In this document: in pieces, positions 1-9,823 of the stretch
How positions within the stretch are numbered: the first letter of the stretch is position 1
Layout: every line of letters begins with the position of its first letter
Source: Methylobacterium persicinum
GTDB taxonomy: Bacteria > Pseudomonadota > Alphaproteobacteria > Rhizobiales > Beijerinckiaceae
Direction: 5' to 3'
Assembly: GCF_022179525.1 (NCBI RefSeq)
Contig: NZ_BPQX01000043.1
Coordinates: 1-64,000 of the forward strand
Length of the DNA stretch: 64,000 bases
Notes under the pieces: model-generated
Told to the model about the DNA's origin: nothing
Databases searched by the model: none
Seen by the model: the letters and a program-made list of their open reading frames with translations, nothing else
Program-made: the position numbers and the translations under genes

Positions 1-77
1 CACGACGTAGGCCGATGCCGAGGCTTTTAATCCGCAACGTGAGCATTAGCTTGTCCTCAGACACATGGACGAGGGCG

Positions 78-1577
78 ATGGAACGGTCGACGCATCCCAA
101 GGACACTCCGCAGGGCATGGATGATCAGCAGGATGCGTTGGTCGAGGCGGCCGAAGACACGGTCCTCGAGCCCCTGGCGGATTTCCCCAGCATCAACCTG
201 CGCTCGGGCGTGGAGCCCTGGGACAAGCGCCGCGCGGCCGGCAAGACCCTCCGGGCGGAAATCCCCCACGCCGCCCACGCCACGCTCACGGTCGGGGCCG
301 ACCGCCCCGATCCGGTGTCCCTCATCGAGGCGGCGCAGGAGGGGCGTCAGGCCCACCTGATCCCGTTGCGCGTCGCCCGCATGGCCTCCTCGCCCTTCGC
401 ATTCCTGCGCGGGGCCGCCCAGGTCATGGCCTGGGACCTCGCTGAGGGCCCACGCACCGCGATCGACGTGGTGATGAACGGGGACGCCCACATCTCCAAT
501 TTCGGCCTGTTCGGCTCGCCGCAGGGCGACGTGGTGCTCGACCTCAACGATTTCGACGAGGTCACGGTCGGTCCGTGGGAGTGGGATCTCAAGCGTCTCT
601 GCGCCAGCATCGAGGTGGCGGCACGGGATGCCGACATCCCTCCCTCCGAGCGGCGGGACGCGACCCTCAGCGCCGTGGCGGGCTACCAGCTCACCATGGA
701 CGACCTTGCCCCGCGGGGCTCCCTCGACGTCTGGCAGCGGGCCTCCCGGGCCGACGACCTCGTCTTCGCCGGCGTCGAGATCGATGAACGCTCCCAGGCG
801 GTGGTGAGCAAGGCCGTCGAGAAGGCGCGGCGGAAGAACAATAAGAGCCTGCTCGACCGTGTGGGCGAGCGTCGCACCGATGGCGGCTGGCGCTTCCGCG
901 AGGAGCCGCCGATCCTCGTTCGCGTCGACGAGGCCACCCGCGAGGCCGTCACGACCGGCCTGGAAAGCTACGCGGAGACCCTCCCCCGGGAGCGGCGCTT
1001 CATGCTGAGCCGCTACCACGTGGTCGATGTGGCGCACCGGGTCGTCGGCGTCGGAAGTGTCGGCACCCGGGCCTATGTCGCGCTGCTCTGCGGCAACTCC
1101 GATCAGGATGCGCTCTTCCTCCAGGTGAAGGAGGCGGTGCGGCCCGCCCACGCCCCGTACCTGCGCGGCATGCCCCAGCCCTACGCCAGTCACGAGGGCG
1201 AGCGGGTGATCTACGGCCAGCGCCTGCTCCAGGCCGTGGGCGACCCGCTGCTCGGGTGGACCACGATCGACGGGCGGCCGTTCTACGTGCGGCAGATGAA
1301 GAACATGAAGGGTGAGATTCCGGTCTCACGCATGACGGGCCAGTCCCTCCAGTACTTCTCCCATGCCTACGGCGCCCTGCTGGCCAAGGCCCACGCCCGG
1401 ACCGGGGATGCCGCCGCGATCGCGGGCTATTGCGGTCACGAGGGCAACATCGACCTGCGGGAGGCCATCGCCGACTGGGCCGCCGCCTATGGCGACCGGA
1501 ATGCGGAGGACTATCGCGCATTCCAGGACGCCATCGCTGCCGGCAGGCTCAAGGCGGCGGAGGATCCGCACCTCTGA
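78..1577 (+). CDS. DUF2252 family protein
   Basis: Protein of about 499 residues from the ATG at 78; a second in-frame ATG at 117 gives an equally plausible start, since the conserved part begins about 50 residues in with a GKxLR stretch. It carries the DUF2252 signature: GDAHISNFG, then DLNDFDE, then GPWEWDLKRL, which resembles the catalytic-loop layout of aminoglycoside phosphotransferase/kinase-like folds. The biochemical role of the family is unknown. The gene ends 8 bp before the convergent oxidoreductase gene, so the two probably share a termination zone. Family assignment is firm; function is not inferable. Confidence 0.85.
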   Translation: MERSTHPKDTPQGMDDQQDALVEAAEDTVLEPLADFPSINLRSGVEPWDKRRAAGKTLRAEIPHAAHATLTVGADRPDPVSLIEAAQEGRQAHLIPLRVARMASSPFAFLRGAAQVMAWDLAEGPRTAIDVVMNGDAHISNFGLFGSPQGDVVLDLNDFDEVTVGPWEWDLKRLCASIEVAARDADIPPSERRDATLSAVAGYQLTMDDLAPRGSLDVWQRASRADDLVFAGVEIDERSQAVVSKAVEKARRKNNKSLLDRVGERRTDGGWRFREEPPILVRVDEATREAVTTGLESYAETLPRERRFMLSRYHVVDVAHRVVGVGSVGTRAYVALLCGNSDQDALFLQVKEAVRPAHAPYLRGMPQPYASHEGERVIYGQRLLQAVGDPLLGWTTIDGRPFYVRQMKNMKGEIPVSRMTGQSLQYFSHAYGALLAKAHARTGDAAAIAGYCGHEGNIDLREAIADWAAAYGDRNAEDYRAFQDAIAAGRLKAAEDPHL

Positions 1578-1584
1578 CGGGCGG

Positions 1585-2649
1585 CTACGGGATGACCTTC
1601 GACGCCCTCAGGCGGGCAAATAGATCCAGGAACGCGTCGTCCGTGGGCTGGTAGTCGAGGAAGCCGAGGCGGCGGCTTTTGCTCATGTCCGTCACCACCT
1701 CGATCGGCCGGCCGAGATCCGCATCCGTATGCCACGCCGAGGCGAGGCGCCCGAGATCGCCCTCGACCAGCCCATGCCGGGCGGCGATGTCCGCCCAGAC
1801 AGGGGCGTCGCCCGCCATCTGCGCCTCCAGGGGGCGGACGGTGCCGTCGAAGGGCGCGGGCTCCAGGCCGAACCACGAGGCGATCCGGCCCCACATCCAG
1901 CTCCAGCGGAAGACGTCGCCATCGACGACGTTGAACGCTTGGTCGCGCGCCGCGGGCGTCGTGGCGGCCCAGGACAGGTGCCTCGCCAGCAGGCGCGCAT
2001 CGGTCATGTCGGTGAGCCCGTTCCATTGCGCGGCGGAGCCGGGGAAGCGGAAGGGGCGGCCGGTCTCCCGGCAGAGGGTGGCGTAGACCGCCAGCGTCAC
2101 GCCCATGTTCATGGCGTTGCCGAGGGCATAGCCGATGATGGTGTGGGGCCGGTGGACGCTCCAGCCGAAGCCGTCGCGTTCAGCAGCGGCGAAGACCTCG
2201 TCTTCCTGGGCGTAGTAGAAGTTCTCGATGTCGAGGCGGGGCTGGTCCTCCCGGAACGGCGTCGCCGGCAGGCTGCCCTTCCCGTAGGCCTCGAACGGCC
2301 CGAGATAATGCTTGAGGCCGGTGACCAGCGCGACATGGCGGACGCTGCCCGCGGGACGCAGCGCGTCGAGAAGGTTGCGGACCATCGCGGCGTTGACCCG
2401 GATGTTCTCGGCCTCCGTCGCCTGCCGCAGCCAGGTCGTGATGAAGACGTGGCTGGGGCTCCGGCCCGCCAGGGCCTTGGCGAGGCTGCCGGGGTCGAGC
2501 AGGTCGGCCGCGACCGGTTCCACCCCGGGAAGGTCGGCGGGGGGACGCCGCGCGAGGCCCTGGACCGCCCAGCCCGTGTCGACGAGGTGGCGGGCGAGGT
2601 TGTTGCCGACGATGCCGCTGACGCCGGCGATGAGTGCCGTTCCGCTCAT
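1585..2649 (-). CDS. PRISE-type SDR reductase (progesterone 5-beta-reductase/iridoid synthase-like)
   Basis: 354-residue extended SDR protein starting at the ATG at 2649. The N-terminus has the dinucleotide-binding glycine motif AGVSGIVG. Two motifs are diagnostic of the PRISE enone-reductase family: GLKHYLGPFE, carrying the catalytic Lys, and NFYYAQED, carrying the catalytic Tyr. Family members reduce activated C=C bonds with NAD(P)H; bacterial substrates are mostly unknown. The gene is divergent from an HxlR regulator 97 bp away, an arrangement common for HxlR-controlled oxidoreductases, so induction by a reactive electrophile or enone is a reasonable inference. Confidence 0.85.
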   Translation of the reverse strand: MSGTALIAGVSGIVGNNLARHLVDTGWAVQGLARRPPADLPGVEPVAADLLDPGSLAKALAGRSPSHVFITTWLRQATEAENIRVNAAMVRNLLDALRPAGSVRHVALVTGLKHYLGPFEAYGKGSLPATPFREDQPRLDIENFYYAQEDEVFAAAERDGFGWSVHRPHTIIGYALGNAMNMGVTLAVYATLCRETGRPFRFPGSAAQWNGLTDMTDARLLARHLSWAATTPAARDQAFNVVDGDVFRWSWMWGRIASWFGLEPAPFDGTVRPLEAQMAGDAPVWADIAARHGLVEGDLGRLASAWHTDADLGRPIEVVTDMSKSRRLGFLDYQPTDDAFLDLFARLRASKVIP

Positions 2650-2706
2650 GGTGGGTCTCCGTACCGGTTCGCCCGGAGCTAGTCGGCGGGCAGCGACATC
2701 GCTAGA

Positions 2707-2739
2707 AGGCACCTTTTCGGGTCATAGGCACCCTAGGGT
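2707..2739. promoter_or_regulatory. Candidate HxlR operator in the divergent promoter
   Basis: Two direct AGGCACC repeats (2707-2713 and 2726-2732), 19 bp apart, are followed by the palindrome ACCCTAGGGT (2730-2739). They sit between the divergent reductase and HxlR genes and end 7 bp before the regulator's start codon. Placement and spacing suggest an autoregulatory operator. That HxlR binds here is inference. Confidence 0.45.
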
Positions 2740-2746
2740 ACCCACC

Positions 2747-3127
2747 ATGCTGGCCGGCGCTCCTGAGGACACATGGCGCGAGGACTGCGCGCCGCGGCGC
2801 GTCCTGGCGCTGTTCACGACCAAGTGGACCAGCATGATCCTCCACACGCTCCACGTCCGTCACGGCGGGCGCTCACGCACGGGGGTCCTCCAGCGCAGCC
2901 TGCCCGGCATCTCGAAGAAGATGCTCACCCAGACCCTGCGCGAGATGGAGGGCAGCGGCCTCATCACCCGTCACGTGGCTGGGACGGTGCCGCCCGCCGT
3001 GGAATACAAGCTCACCGCGCTGGGCCTGCGCTTCGTGGAGCCGGTGGAACTCCTCTACGCCTGGGGACGGGCCAATGCCGACGCCCTCGACAGCCTCGGA
3101 AGCCGGCCGACCGCGCGGCGGGGATGA
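2747..3127 (+). CDS. HxlR family transcriptional regulator
   Basis: 126-residue winged-helix protein. The sequence has the family pattern: an N-terminal Cys followed by a KWTSMILHTL helix, the recognition region (LPGISKKMLTQTLREMEGSGLI) and a wing segment ending in the VEYKLTALG motif. HxlR proteins often sense aldehydes or quinones through the N-terminal Cys, which is present here (DCAPRRV). It is transcribed away from the PRISE reductase and probably controls that gene and itself. Confidence 0.9.
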   Translation: MLAGAPEDTWREDCAPRRVLALFTTKWTSMILHTLHVRHGGRSRTGVLQRSLPGISKKMLTQTLREMEGSGLITRHVAGTVPPAVEYKLTALGLRFVEPVELLYAWGRANADALDSLGSRPTARRG

Positions 3128-3403
3128 GGAAGGGGCCTCCCGCGGCGCGTGCAGCGTGCCAGCCGGACAACAGTGGAATCTCCGGTTGTTGTAATGATGG
3201 GCGGAGAGGCGCGCGGGGTGCGCGATGTTGTCGCCGTCCCTCGTTCCCCTCAGGTGATGAGTGAGCTTTTCTAAAAGTCGTAACCTCCGGTTCATTGTCC
3301 CCGGCGATTGATGTGGAGCGGACATACAGCACGAAAAATCCTTCCATCGCATTCGGAAATGGACGCTATCTCGAATGCCGGATGAATCGGGGGCGCAATA
3401 ACG

Positions 3404-6103
3404 GTGTCGGGAATTCGATCGACACTCGCACCGTTGTTTCGGCCCATCCCGGCGCTCGTGGCGTCGTTCGCCGTGCTGTCTCTGGTCATCGCCTCGGGTG
3501 CGACTGTCATCGTCGCCGACATGCACCAACAGGCTGTGCAGGATGTCGAGCGCAGTCTGGTCGGGCTCTCCACGATCCTCGCCGACCAGGCGGATCGCGC
3601 GCTCCAGGCCATGGAGGTGGTTCAGGAAGGCGTCATCCACGGCTTTCACGAGGCGAACGTGTCGACGCCCGCGGACTACGCCGCCGCGGCGAGCCGGATG
3701 GATCTGCACACGGCGCTCAAGGCCCGCATCGCCGCCCTGCCGCAGATCAACGCGATCACGATCATCGACCGCACCGGCAAGCTTCTGAATTTCAGCCGGT
3801 TCTGGCCGATCCCCGACGTCAACATCTCGGACCGGGACTACTTCAAGGCGCTCGCCGCCGACCGCGGTCTGCAGCGCTTCATCAGCGAGCCGGTGCAGAA
3901 CCGCGGCGACGGGGCGTGGACGATCTACATCGCCCGCAAGGTCACGGCGCCCGACGGGACGTTCCTCGGCCTCGTGCTCGGCGCAGTCGAACTCGGTTAC
4001 TTCGAGCGCCTCTACCAGAGGATCGCGCCGACCGACGACACCGTGGTCTCGGTGTTCCGCAACGACGGCATGCTGCTGGTGCGCTATCCGTACCGGGACA
4101 GGGTCATCGGCAAGGTCCACCCCACGACGGGGGCCGCGTTGATCGCGGCCAAAAACCCGTCCGGGGGCGTCCTGCGGAACGTCAGCCCGATCGATGGGCA
4201 CGAGCGCCTGCTGGCGACGCAGGCTCTCGCCGGCTACCCGCTCATCCTCAGCATCAGCCGCACGGCGGAGGCGAGCCTCGCCCCCTTCCGCCGGCAGGCC
4301 GTCGTCGTCGGCGCGTCGGCGGCCCTGCTCGTGGCCTGCATCGCGGTCCTGTTCTTCCTGTTCCTGCGGCAGGCCCGGACCGAACGGCGCATGGCGAGCG
4401 CCGAGGAGCGCGCCCGGGGCGAGCGCGACCTGCGGGCACAGTACGAGCGCTTCGGCGTCGCCCTCGACAACATGATCCAGGGGCTTTGCCTCTTCGACGC
4501 CGACCGGCGCGTCGTCGTCATGAACGAGCGCTTCGCCGCGCTCTACGACGTCCCCGCGCAACTCCGGCAACCGGGCACGCGGGTGGAGGATCTTCGCCCC
4601 CACGTGCTGAGACAGCAGGGGGACAATGCGGGCGGCTGGGACATGGTGATGATGCCGCCGATGCCGTACGCGTCGTCGCGCTCCGCGAGCATCGTTCGCC
4701 TGTCCGACGACCGCGAGATCAGCGTCCTGCGCGTCCTCACGCCTGGCGGGGGGTGGCTCTGCACGCATGAGGACATCACGGAGCGCCGCCGCAGCGAGGA
4801 GCGCCTGCGGTTCCTCGCCCGTCACGATGCCCTGACCCGATTGCCGAACCGCCTGCAGTTCGAGGAGTTCGTCGCACGGGAATTGGCGATCTGCGCCGAC
4901 ACGGGGGAGGACGTGGCCCTTCTCTGCCTCGACCTCGACGACTTCAAGCACGTCAACGATCTGTTCGGCTATCCCGCCGGGGACCGTCTGCTCTGCGAGG
5001 TCGCCACGCGCCTGCGGGCCTTGCTCGGCAAGCGCTGCGTCGCCGCGCGTCTCGGCGGCGACGAGTTCGCCGTGCTCGCCACGGGCCTCAACGGCACCAA
5101 GACGCCCGCCGTGGCCGCACAGGCCGTCCTCGATGCGCTCTCCGCCCCCTACGCTGACGGCGAACGGTGGCTCGACGTCGGCTGCAGCGTCGGGATCGCG
5201 TTGTTCCCGCGGGACGGCACCACTTGCGAGAAGCTTCTCTCCGCGTCCGACATGGCGCTGGTGCGTGCCAAGAAGGAGGGCAAGGGCGCCTACCGCTTCT
5301 TCGAGCCGACGATGGATGCGGCGGCCCGCGAGCGGCACCGGCTGGTGCTGGACCTGCGCGCCGCCATCGGCACCGAGCAGCTGGAATTGCACTATCAACC
5401 CCAGTTCGATGTCGACTCGAACCGGGCCTGCGGCTTCGAAGCGCTCCTCCGCTGGACGCATCCGGAGCACGGGCCGATCCCCCCTGTGCAGTTCATCCCC
5501 CTGGCGGAAGAGACGGGGTTGATCCTGCCCCTGGGCGAGTGGGTGCTGCGGGAGGCCTGCCGCGAGGCCGCGTCGTGGGCGCTGCCCCTCGGCATCGCCG
5601 TGAACCTCTCCATCGCGCAACTCGGGCAGGCCGACCTGTGCGAGGTCGTCCGCACCGTGCTCGAGGAGACGGGGCTCAAGCCCGAACGGCTCGAACTCGA
5701 GGTGACCGAGAGCCTCTTCCTAAAGGGCTCGGCACGCTCGCAGGAGGTATTGCGCGACCTGAAGGCCCTCGGGGTCCGCATCTCCATGGACGATTTCGGG
5801 ACCGGCTACTCGTCACTGGTGACGTTGCAAGCCTTCCCGTTCGACAAGATCAAGATCGACCGGTCCTTCGTCAGCCAGATCGGCGTGACGAGCAAGGGCG
5901 GTGCGATCGTCCGGGCGATCATCAGCCTGGGCGAGAGCCTGGACATCCCGGTGATCGCCGAGGGGATCGAGACGGAGGAACAGCTCTCGTTCCTGCGCCA
6001 GCACCGCTGCGCGGCGATCCAGGGCTATCTGCGCGGCAAGCCGCGGCCGATCGCCGAGTACCGCCGGCTCATCGCTCCCATCGAGAACCTCCGCGTGGCG
6101 TAG
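3404..6103 (+). CDS. Membrane GGDEF-EAL protein with Cache and PAS domains
   Basis: 899 residues from a GTG start. Order: TM1 (about residues 15-40), periplasmic Cache-type sensor, TM2 (about 300-325), PAS-7 fold (about 345-460), GGDEF and EAL. The cyclase motif is intact (RLGGDEF, GGDEF at 551-555). The phosphodiesterase motifs are intact as well (EALLRW at 679, DDFGTGYSS, KIDRSFV, AEGIET). The product-inhibition I-site (RxxD five residues before GGDEF) is replaced by GKRC, so c-di-GMP feedback on the cyclase is probably absent. Both activities are possible and the net direction cannot be told from sequence. It acts at the inner membrane, with an unknown extracellular ligand. Confidence 0.92.
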   Translation: MSGIRSTLAPLFRPIPALVASFAVLSLVIASGATVIVADMHQQAVQDVERSLVGLSTILADQADRALQAMEVVQEGVIHGFHEANVSTPADYAAAASRMDLHTALKARIAALPQINAITIIDRTGKLLNFSRFWPIPDVNISDRDYFKALAADRGLQRFISEPVQNRGDGAWTIYIARKVTAPDGTFLGLVLGAVELGYFERLYQRIAPTDDTVVSVFRNDGMLLVRYPYRDRVIGKVHPTTGAALIAAKNPSGGVLRNVSPIDGHERLLATQALAGYPLILSISRTAEASLAPFRRQAVVVGASAALLVACIAVLFFLFLRQARTERRMASAEERARGERDLRAQYERFGVALDNMIQGLCLFDADRRVVVMNERFAALYDVPAQLRQPGTRVEDLRPHVLRQQGDNAGGWDMVMMPPMPYASSRSASIVRLSDDREISVLRVLTPGGGWLCTHEDITERRRSEERLRFLARHDALTRLPNRLQFEEFVARELAICADTGEDVALLCLDLDDFKHVNDLFGYPAGDRLLCEVATRLRALLGKRCVAARLGGDEFAVLATGLNGTKTPAVAAQAVLDALSAPYADGERWLDVGCSVGIALFPRDGTTCEKLLSASDMALVRAKKEGKGAYRFFEPTMDAAARERHRLVLDLRAAIGTEQLELHYQPQFDVDSNRACGFEALLRWTHPEHGPIPPVQFIPLAEETGLILPLGEWVLREACREAASWALPLGIAVNLSIAQLGQADLCEVVRTVLEETGLKPERLELEVTESLFLKGSARSQEVLRDLKALGVRISMDDFGTGYSSLVTLQAFPFDKIKIDRSFVSQIGVTSKGGAIVRAIISLGESLDIPVIAEGIETEEQLSFLRQHRCAAIQGYLRGKPRPIAEYRRLIAPIENLRVA

Positions 6104-6145
6104 CCGCAACCGCCGGCACCTGACCGGCCGACGCGGTGCGTCCCG

Positions 6146-7948
6146 TCAGTTCGTCTGGTGCCCGAGGGCCCAGACATAGGCCGACACCGCCTTGAGGTCG
6201 GCCTGCGAAAGCGGCACTCCCCCCATCGGCGGCATGGCGTTCTGGTGCTCCTTCGGCTCGGGCACGCCGTTGGTGATCGTCTATTCGAGCCCGGCGAGGC
6301 TTCCGTCGCTCCAGAGCCAGTGTCCGGTCGTCAGGTCGGCACCGATGGGCGAGCCCTTCGCGTCCGAGCCGTGGCAGCCGCCGCAGGTCGCCCCGCCGAC
6401 CTCGCCGTGGAAGACGCGCTCGCCCAGGGCCACCTGCTGGCGGGTGGCGCCCTTCGGCACCGGAAGCGTCGCGGCGACGGCCCGTCCGGCATCCGGGTGC
6501 ATGCCCTCGGGCGGCCCCTCGCCGCGGGAGGCGGTCGAACCGACCTTGGGCGCCGGAGCCGCCGCCACGGGGGCGTCTGCGTCGGCACCGGCATAGGTGA
6601 CACGCCAGATCCGGCCCTTCACGTCGTCCGAGATGTAGAGCGCCCCGTCCGGGGCCACGGCGAGGCCTGTGGGCCGGTAGGTCGCCCGGCCGGGCTCCTT
6701 CACCGGGCCGGCGAAGCCGTCCGCGAAGGAGGTGGCCTTGCCCGCCGCCTTGCCGTCCTTCATGGGCTGGAACATCACGACGTAGCCGCCCTGGGGCCCG
6801 GGAGCCCGGTTCCACGAGCCGTGGAAGGCGATGAAGGCGCCGTTCCGGTAGGCCTTCGGGAAGGCTCCCTTCGCCTCCGTGCCGGGGCCGACATAGAATT
6901 TCATGTCGTTGGGCGCCCAGTGGGCGGGAAACCACGCCACCGGCCCCTGTCGCCCGGAGCAGACCCCAACCTTCTTGCCGCCGTCGCCGCCGTATTCGGG
7001 GGCGAGGACGAGTTTGGTCCGGGTGGGGTCGAAGTAGCATTCGGGCCAGCCGTAATCGGCGCCCTGCTTCAGTTCGACCACCTCCTCCGAGGGCAGATCG
7101 AACCCCTGCTGCTGGGTGTAGAGCTTCGGCCAGTCCTCATGGAGCTGGTCGCGCCCGTGCTGGGTCGAATAGACCCGGCCCTCCGCGTCGAGGGCGATGC
7201 CCTCGCCGTTGCGGATGCCGGACACATAGCGTGCGGCGGGGGAGAAGGCCTGATCGCGGCCCTTGGCGTCATAGCGCCAGATGCCGCCGCGGGTCTCCTT
7301 CTCGGTGCAGGGCTCGTTGCCGACGGAGCCGGGCACGCGGTTCTTCACCTCGCAGGCATTGGTGGCCGAGCCGAGATCCACCAGCATCTCGCCCTTGGGC
7401 GTGATCGCGAAGGGGTGCATCGGGTGGTCGCCGGTGAGTGGCAGGCCCGAGACCACCACCTCGCCCTGGCCCTTTCCGGCCTCCTTGGGCACGACCTCGC
7501 CCGCCTTCAGCGGGTAGCGCATGATGCGGTCGTTGATCTCGGCGTAGACGGCGCCGTCGTAGAGGCCGATTCCGGTGCCGCCCGCCCCGCCCTCCGCCTG
7601 GGTCTCGCCGAACCGCTCGACGACGTCGGCCTTGCCGTCGCCGTTCGTGTCCTTCAGCGCGACGAGGAACCCGCCGGGCGGGGGCGTGTCATTCTTGTAG
7701 TACCGGCCGCTCCAGGTGTTGACGTAGAGCGTCCCGTCCGGTGCCGCGACCATCTGCCGGGCGTGGCCGATCCCGTCGGCGAAGACGCTGGCGCAGAAGC
7801 CCGGCGGCAGGCTCAAGCCACCTTGATCCCCCTTGCACGCCGTCTCCGCCGCCGCGACCGGGGCGGAGGCCATCAGCGCTGCCCCGCCGACCCCGGCCAT
7901 GAGGCCGGCGAGGGGGGACAGAGACCACGGGTTGCGGCGCATGAGCAT
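6146..7948 (-). pseudogene. PQQ-type sugar (sorbosone) dehydrogenase-cytochrome c fusion, interrupted by in-frame TAG
   Basis: Starting at the ATG at 7948, the frame encodes a signal peptide (to about residue 35, ending PVAAAE), a six-bladed propeller of the soluble glucose/L-sorbosone dehydrogenase family, and a c-type cytochrome domain with the haem motif CGGCH. Translation stops at TAG (6283-6281) after 555 residues. The same frame then stays open to a TGA at 6148 and encodes the expected rest of the cytochrome: a GVPEPKEHQ stretch, the AMPPMGG segment with the axial Met, and a closing YVWALG helix. Read through, the protein would be 600 residues. The stop therefore removes the Met ligand while leaving the haem attachment site. 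It could be a true nonsense mutation, a readthrough codon or a sequencing error. The protein is predicted to be periplasmic. Confidence 0.8.
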
Positions 7949-8326
7949 GTCCTCGCGAAGCAGGGTGTGACGCGTTAGCGTCACGGAGCCGTCGGGGATT
8001 CGGGCGACACACACCGGCTGAACCGGTCGCGTCCCGTCCTGAGCGTCGAGCACTTCGGGGAAGTGGCCGCGATCATTCAGGCAATCGTTGCGTAGGGCGT
8101 AACGTCGAACCCACCGCCAGCGATCCCGCCATCGCGCGGGTCTATCGCCGCGATGTCACGCGGCGCGATCCTGCGCTCGGTCGACCTGGTCGCTGTGCAT
8201 CCCCACGGGCCGCTCCGGGTTTAGGACCCGTTCACCGCTGCGGAGAGTCCCGGCCTGCTCCTGCGGCCGACGGGCTCCCCGCCCTCCGCGCCCTCCGCGC
8301 CCCTTCGAGACACAGGTTCGGTCCCC
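7949..8326. other. Divergent intergenic region
   Basis: 378 bp between the divergent quinoprotein and SDR genes. No convincing small gene, repeat or strong palindrome is visible. It presumably holds the promoters of both genes. Confidence 0.4.
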
Positions 8327-9112
8327 ATGGCTTCTCACCGTCCGCTCGCCTTTGTGACCGGAGGCTCCTCCGGCATCGGCCTCGAGCTCGCGAAGCAGTT
8401 CGCGCAGAATGGCTTCGACGTCGCCATCACCGCGTCCAGCGACAAGGTTCACGAGGCCGCCCGTGCGCTCCGCGACCTCGGCGTCGAGGCCTATCCCCAC
8501 AGGGCCGATGCCGGAACCTACGAGGGCGTCGAGAGCTTCTGGACGTTCGTGGAGGGGCTCGGGCGTCCAGTGGAGGCGGCGGCGCTCAATGTCGGCATCG
8601 GCCGTGGCGGCGCCTTCCTCGACAACGCCCTGGAGGATGAGTTCCGGCTGATCGCCATCAACATCACCGGCACCGTGCATCTGGCCAAGCGCGTGGTCCA
8701 ACACATGGTCCCGAACAAGCGCGGCCGGATTCTGATCACCTCGTCGATCTCGGCCACCCAGCCGACGCCCTACGAGACGGTGTATGGCCCCTCGAAGGCG
8801 TTCGGCTTCATGTTCGCTGAAAGCCTCCGCGAAGAGCTGCGCGGCACCGGCGTGACGGTGACGGCGCTCCTGCCCGGGGCTACCGACAGCCGGTTCCACA
8901 AAAATGCCGGGATGGCGACGAGCGCCATCGACAATGGCAAGAAGAACGACAAGATCGAGGTCGCCCGCCAGGGCTTCGAGGCCCTGATGAACGATGTCGA
9001 TCACGTCGTCGGCGGCGACGAGGAGACCAAGCAGCAGGTCGTCGAGAACCGCCGGACGCCCGAGCCGGTCAAGGCCCGGCGCCATGCCGAGCTGACGCGC
9101 CTGCGGGAGTAG
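8327..9112 (+). CDS. SDR family NAD(P)-dependent oxidoreductase
   Basis: 261-residue classical short-chain dehydrogenase. The cofactor motif TGGSSGIG is at residues 11-18, and the catalytic Ser region (LITSS) and YGPSK (Tyr153, Lys157) are in place. The usual NNAG stabilising motif is NVGIG here, a tolerated variation. The C-terminal extension is rich in charged residues. Ser and Thr after the glycine motif, rather than an acidic residue ending beta-2, weakly favour NADP. The substrate is unknown, and the neighbouring genes do not suggest a pathway. Confidence 0.9.
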   Translation: MASHRPLAFVTGGSSGIGLELAKQFAQNGFDVAITASSDKVHEAARALRDLGVEAYPHRADAGTYEGVESFWTFVEGLGRPVEAAALNVGIGRGGAFLDNALEDEFRLIAINITGTVHLAKRVVQHMVPNKRGRILITSSISATQPTPYETVYGPSKAFGFMFAESLREELRGTGVTVTALLPGATDSRFHKNAGMATSAIDNGKKNDKIEVARQGFEALMNDVDHVVGGDEETKQQVVENRRTPEPVKARRHAELTRLRE

Positions 9113-9233
9113 ACCCGCTCCGCCGGTTTCCGCGATACCCTCCCCGTGCGGACGGGCGGCGCGACGGTCGTTCGCCGCCTGCTGCGGCGATCCCGCGCCC
9201 TCGTCCGGAGGCCGCCTGAGGGCGCGGCTGCGA

Positions 9234-9491
9234 TCAGTACAACTCTTCGTGGATGAGGTCGCCGACCTCATCGAAGGTGCCGCGCCACACCCTGTTCAGC
9301 ATTCGGACCTTCACGCGCGTCACCTTCGGCAGTGTTTCATCCGCCGGCTCGATGGACGCGTGAACTTCTCCGAGGGTCTTCAGATGCTTCAAGTAGGATG
9401 CGCTGACGCCGAAGCGCGTCGATAGATCCTTCGGGTCGACGATCCAATCGTCGTTCTGCCCAAACTCGAGCCGCATGGCATCAGCCTCCAT
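9234..9491 (-). CDS. Small hypothetical protein (DUF6522-like)
   Basis: About 85 residues from the ATG at 9491; the frame extends upstream to an ATG at 9551, but the extra 20 residues look non-conserved. The layout is an N-terminal WIVDPKDLSTRFGVS segment like a short helix-turn-helix, a variable middle, and a C-terminal RVWRGTFDEVGDLIHEE strand-helix. This resembles the small DUF6522 proteins of Rhizobiales, but I am not certain. No signal peptide or membrane segment is visible. A lower-GC region precedes it (9640-9800). Confidence 0.55.
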   Translation of the reverse strand: MEADAMRLEFGQNDDWIVDPKDLSTRFGVSASYLKHLKTLGEVHASIEPADETLPKVTRVKVRMLNRVWRGTFDEVGDLIHEELY

Positions 9492-9823
9492 CAGCTCGGC
9501 AGGAACCGCGAGGCTGAGAATCAAACTAGCATTAATCGCAGCCATCTGCACCTTCGCTCTCCGTCGCCGGCAGGGCGAACACCGTCAAAGGTGCGTCCGT
9601 GAGCTGGATGAGCTCCTGCGGGCGCAAGGCTTCGATGTCTCTTTCTCCTGATTTCGGCAATATTGCAACAACTATCGGCCCATTTGATCGATGTATGCCG
9701 TAAATACAATGCCGGGTTGCTTCAAAAACCAAGAGCAACTGCCGATTTGTTGCTCCGATAGAGCCAGATGTGCCATCGGACTGCGCTCCAATATAGCGCG
9801 GCAAGTCGGGACGGCAGGCTCAC

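Noticed and set aside
2873-5620. Long open frame on the - strand opposite the GGDEF-EAL gene
   Set aside because: It is antisense to a protein with unmistakable domains. Long antisense frames are expected at this GC content, and its translation is low-complexity.
9532-9804. Possible 90-residue - strand gene upstream of the DUF6522-like gene
   Set aside because: It has weak codon bias in a lower-GC stretch, no evident ribosome-binding site and no recognisable domain. It more likely covers promoter DNA.
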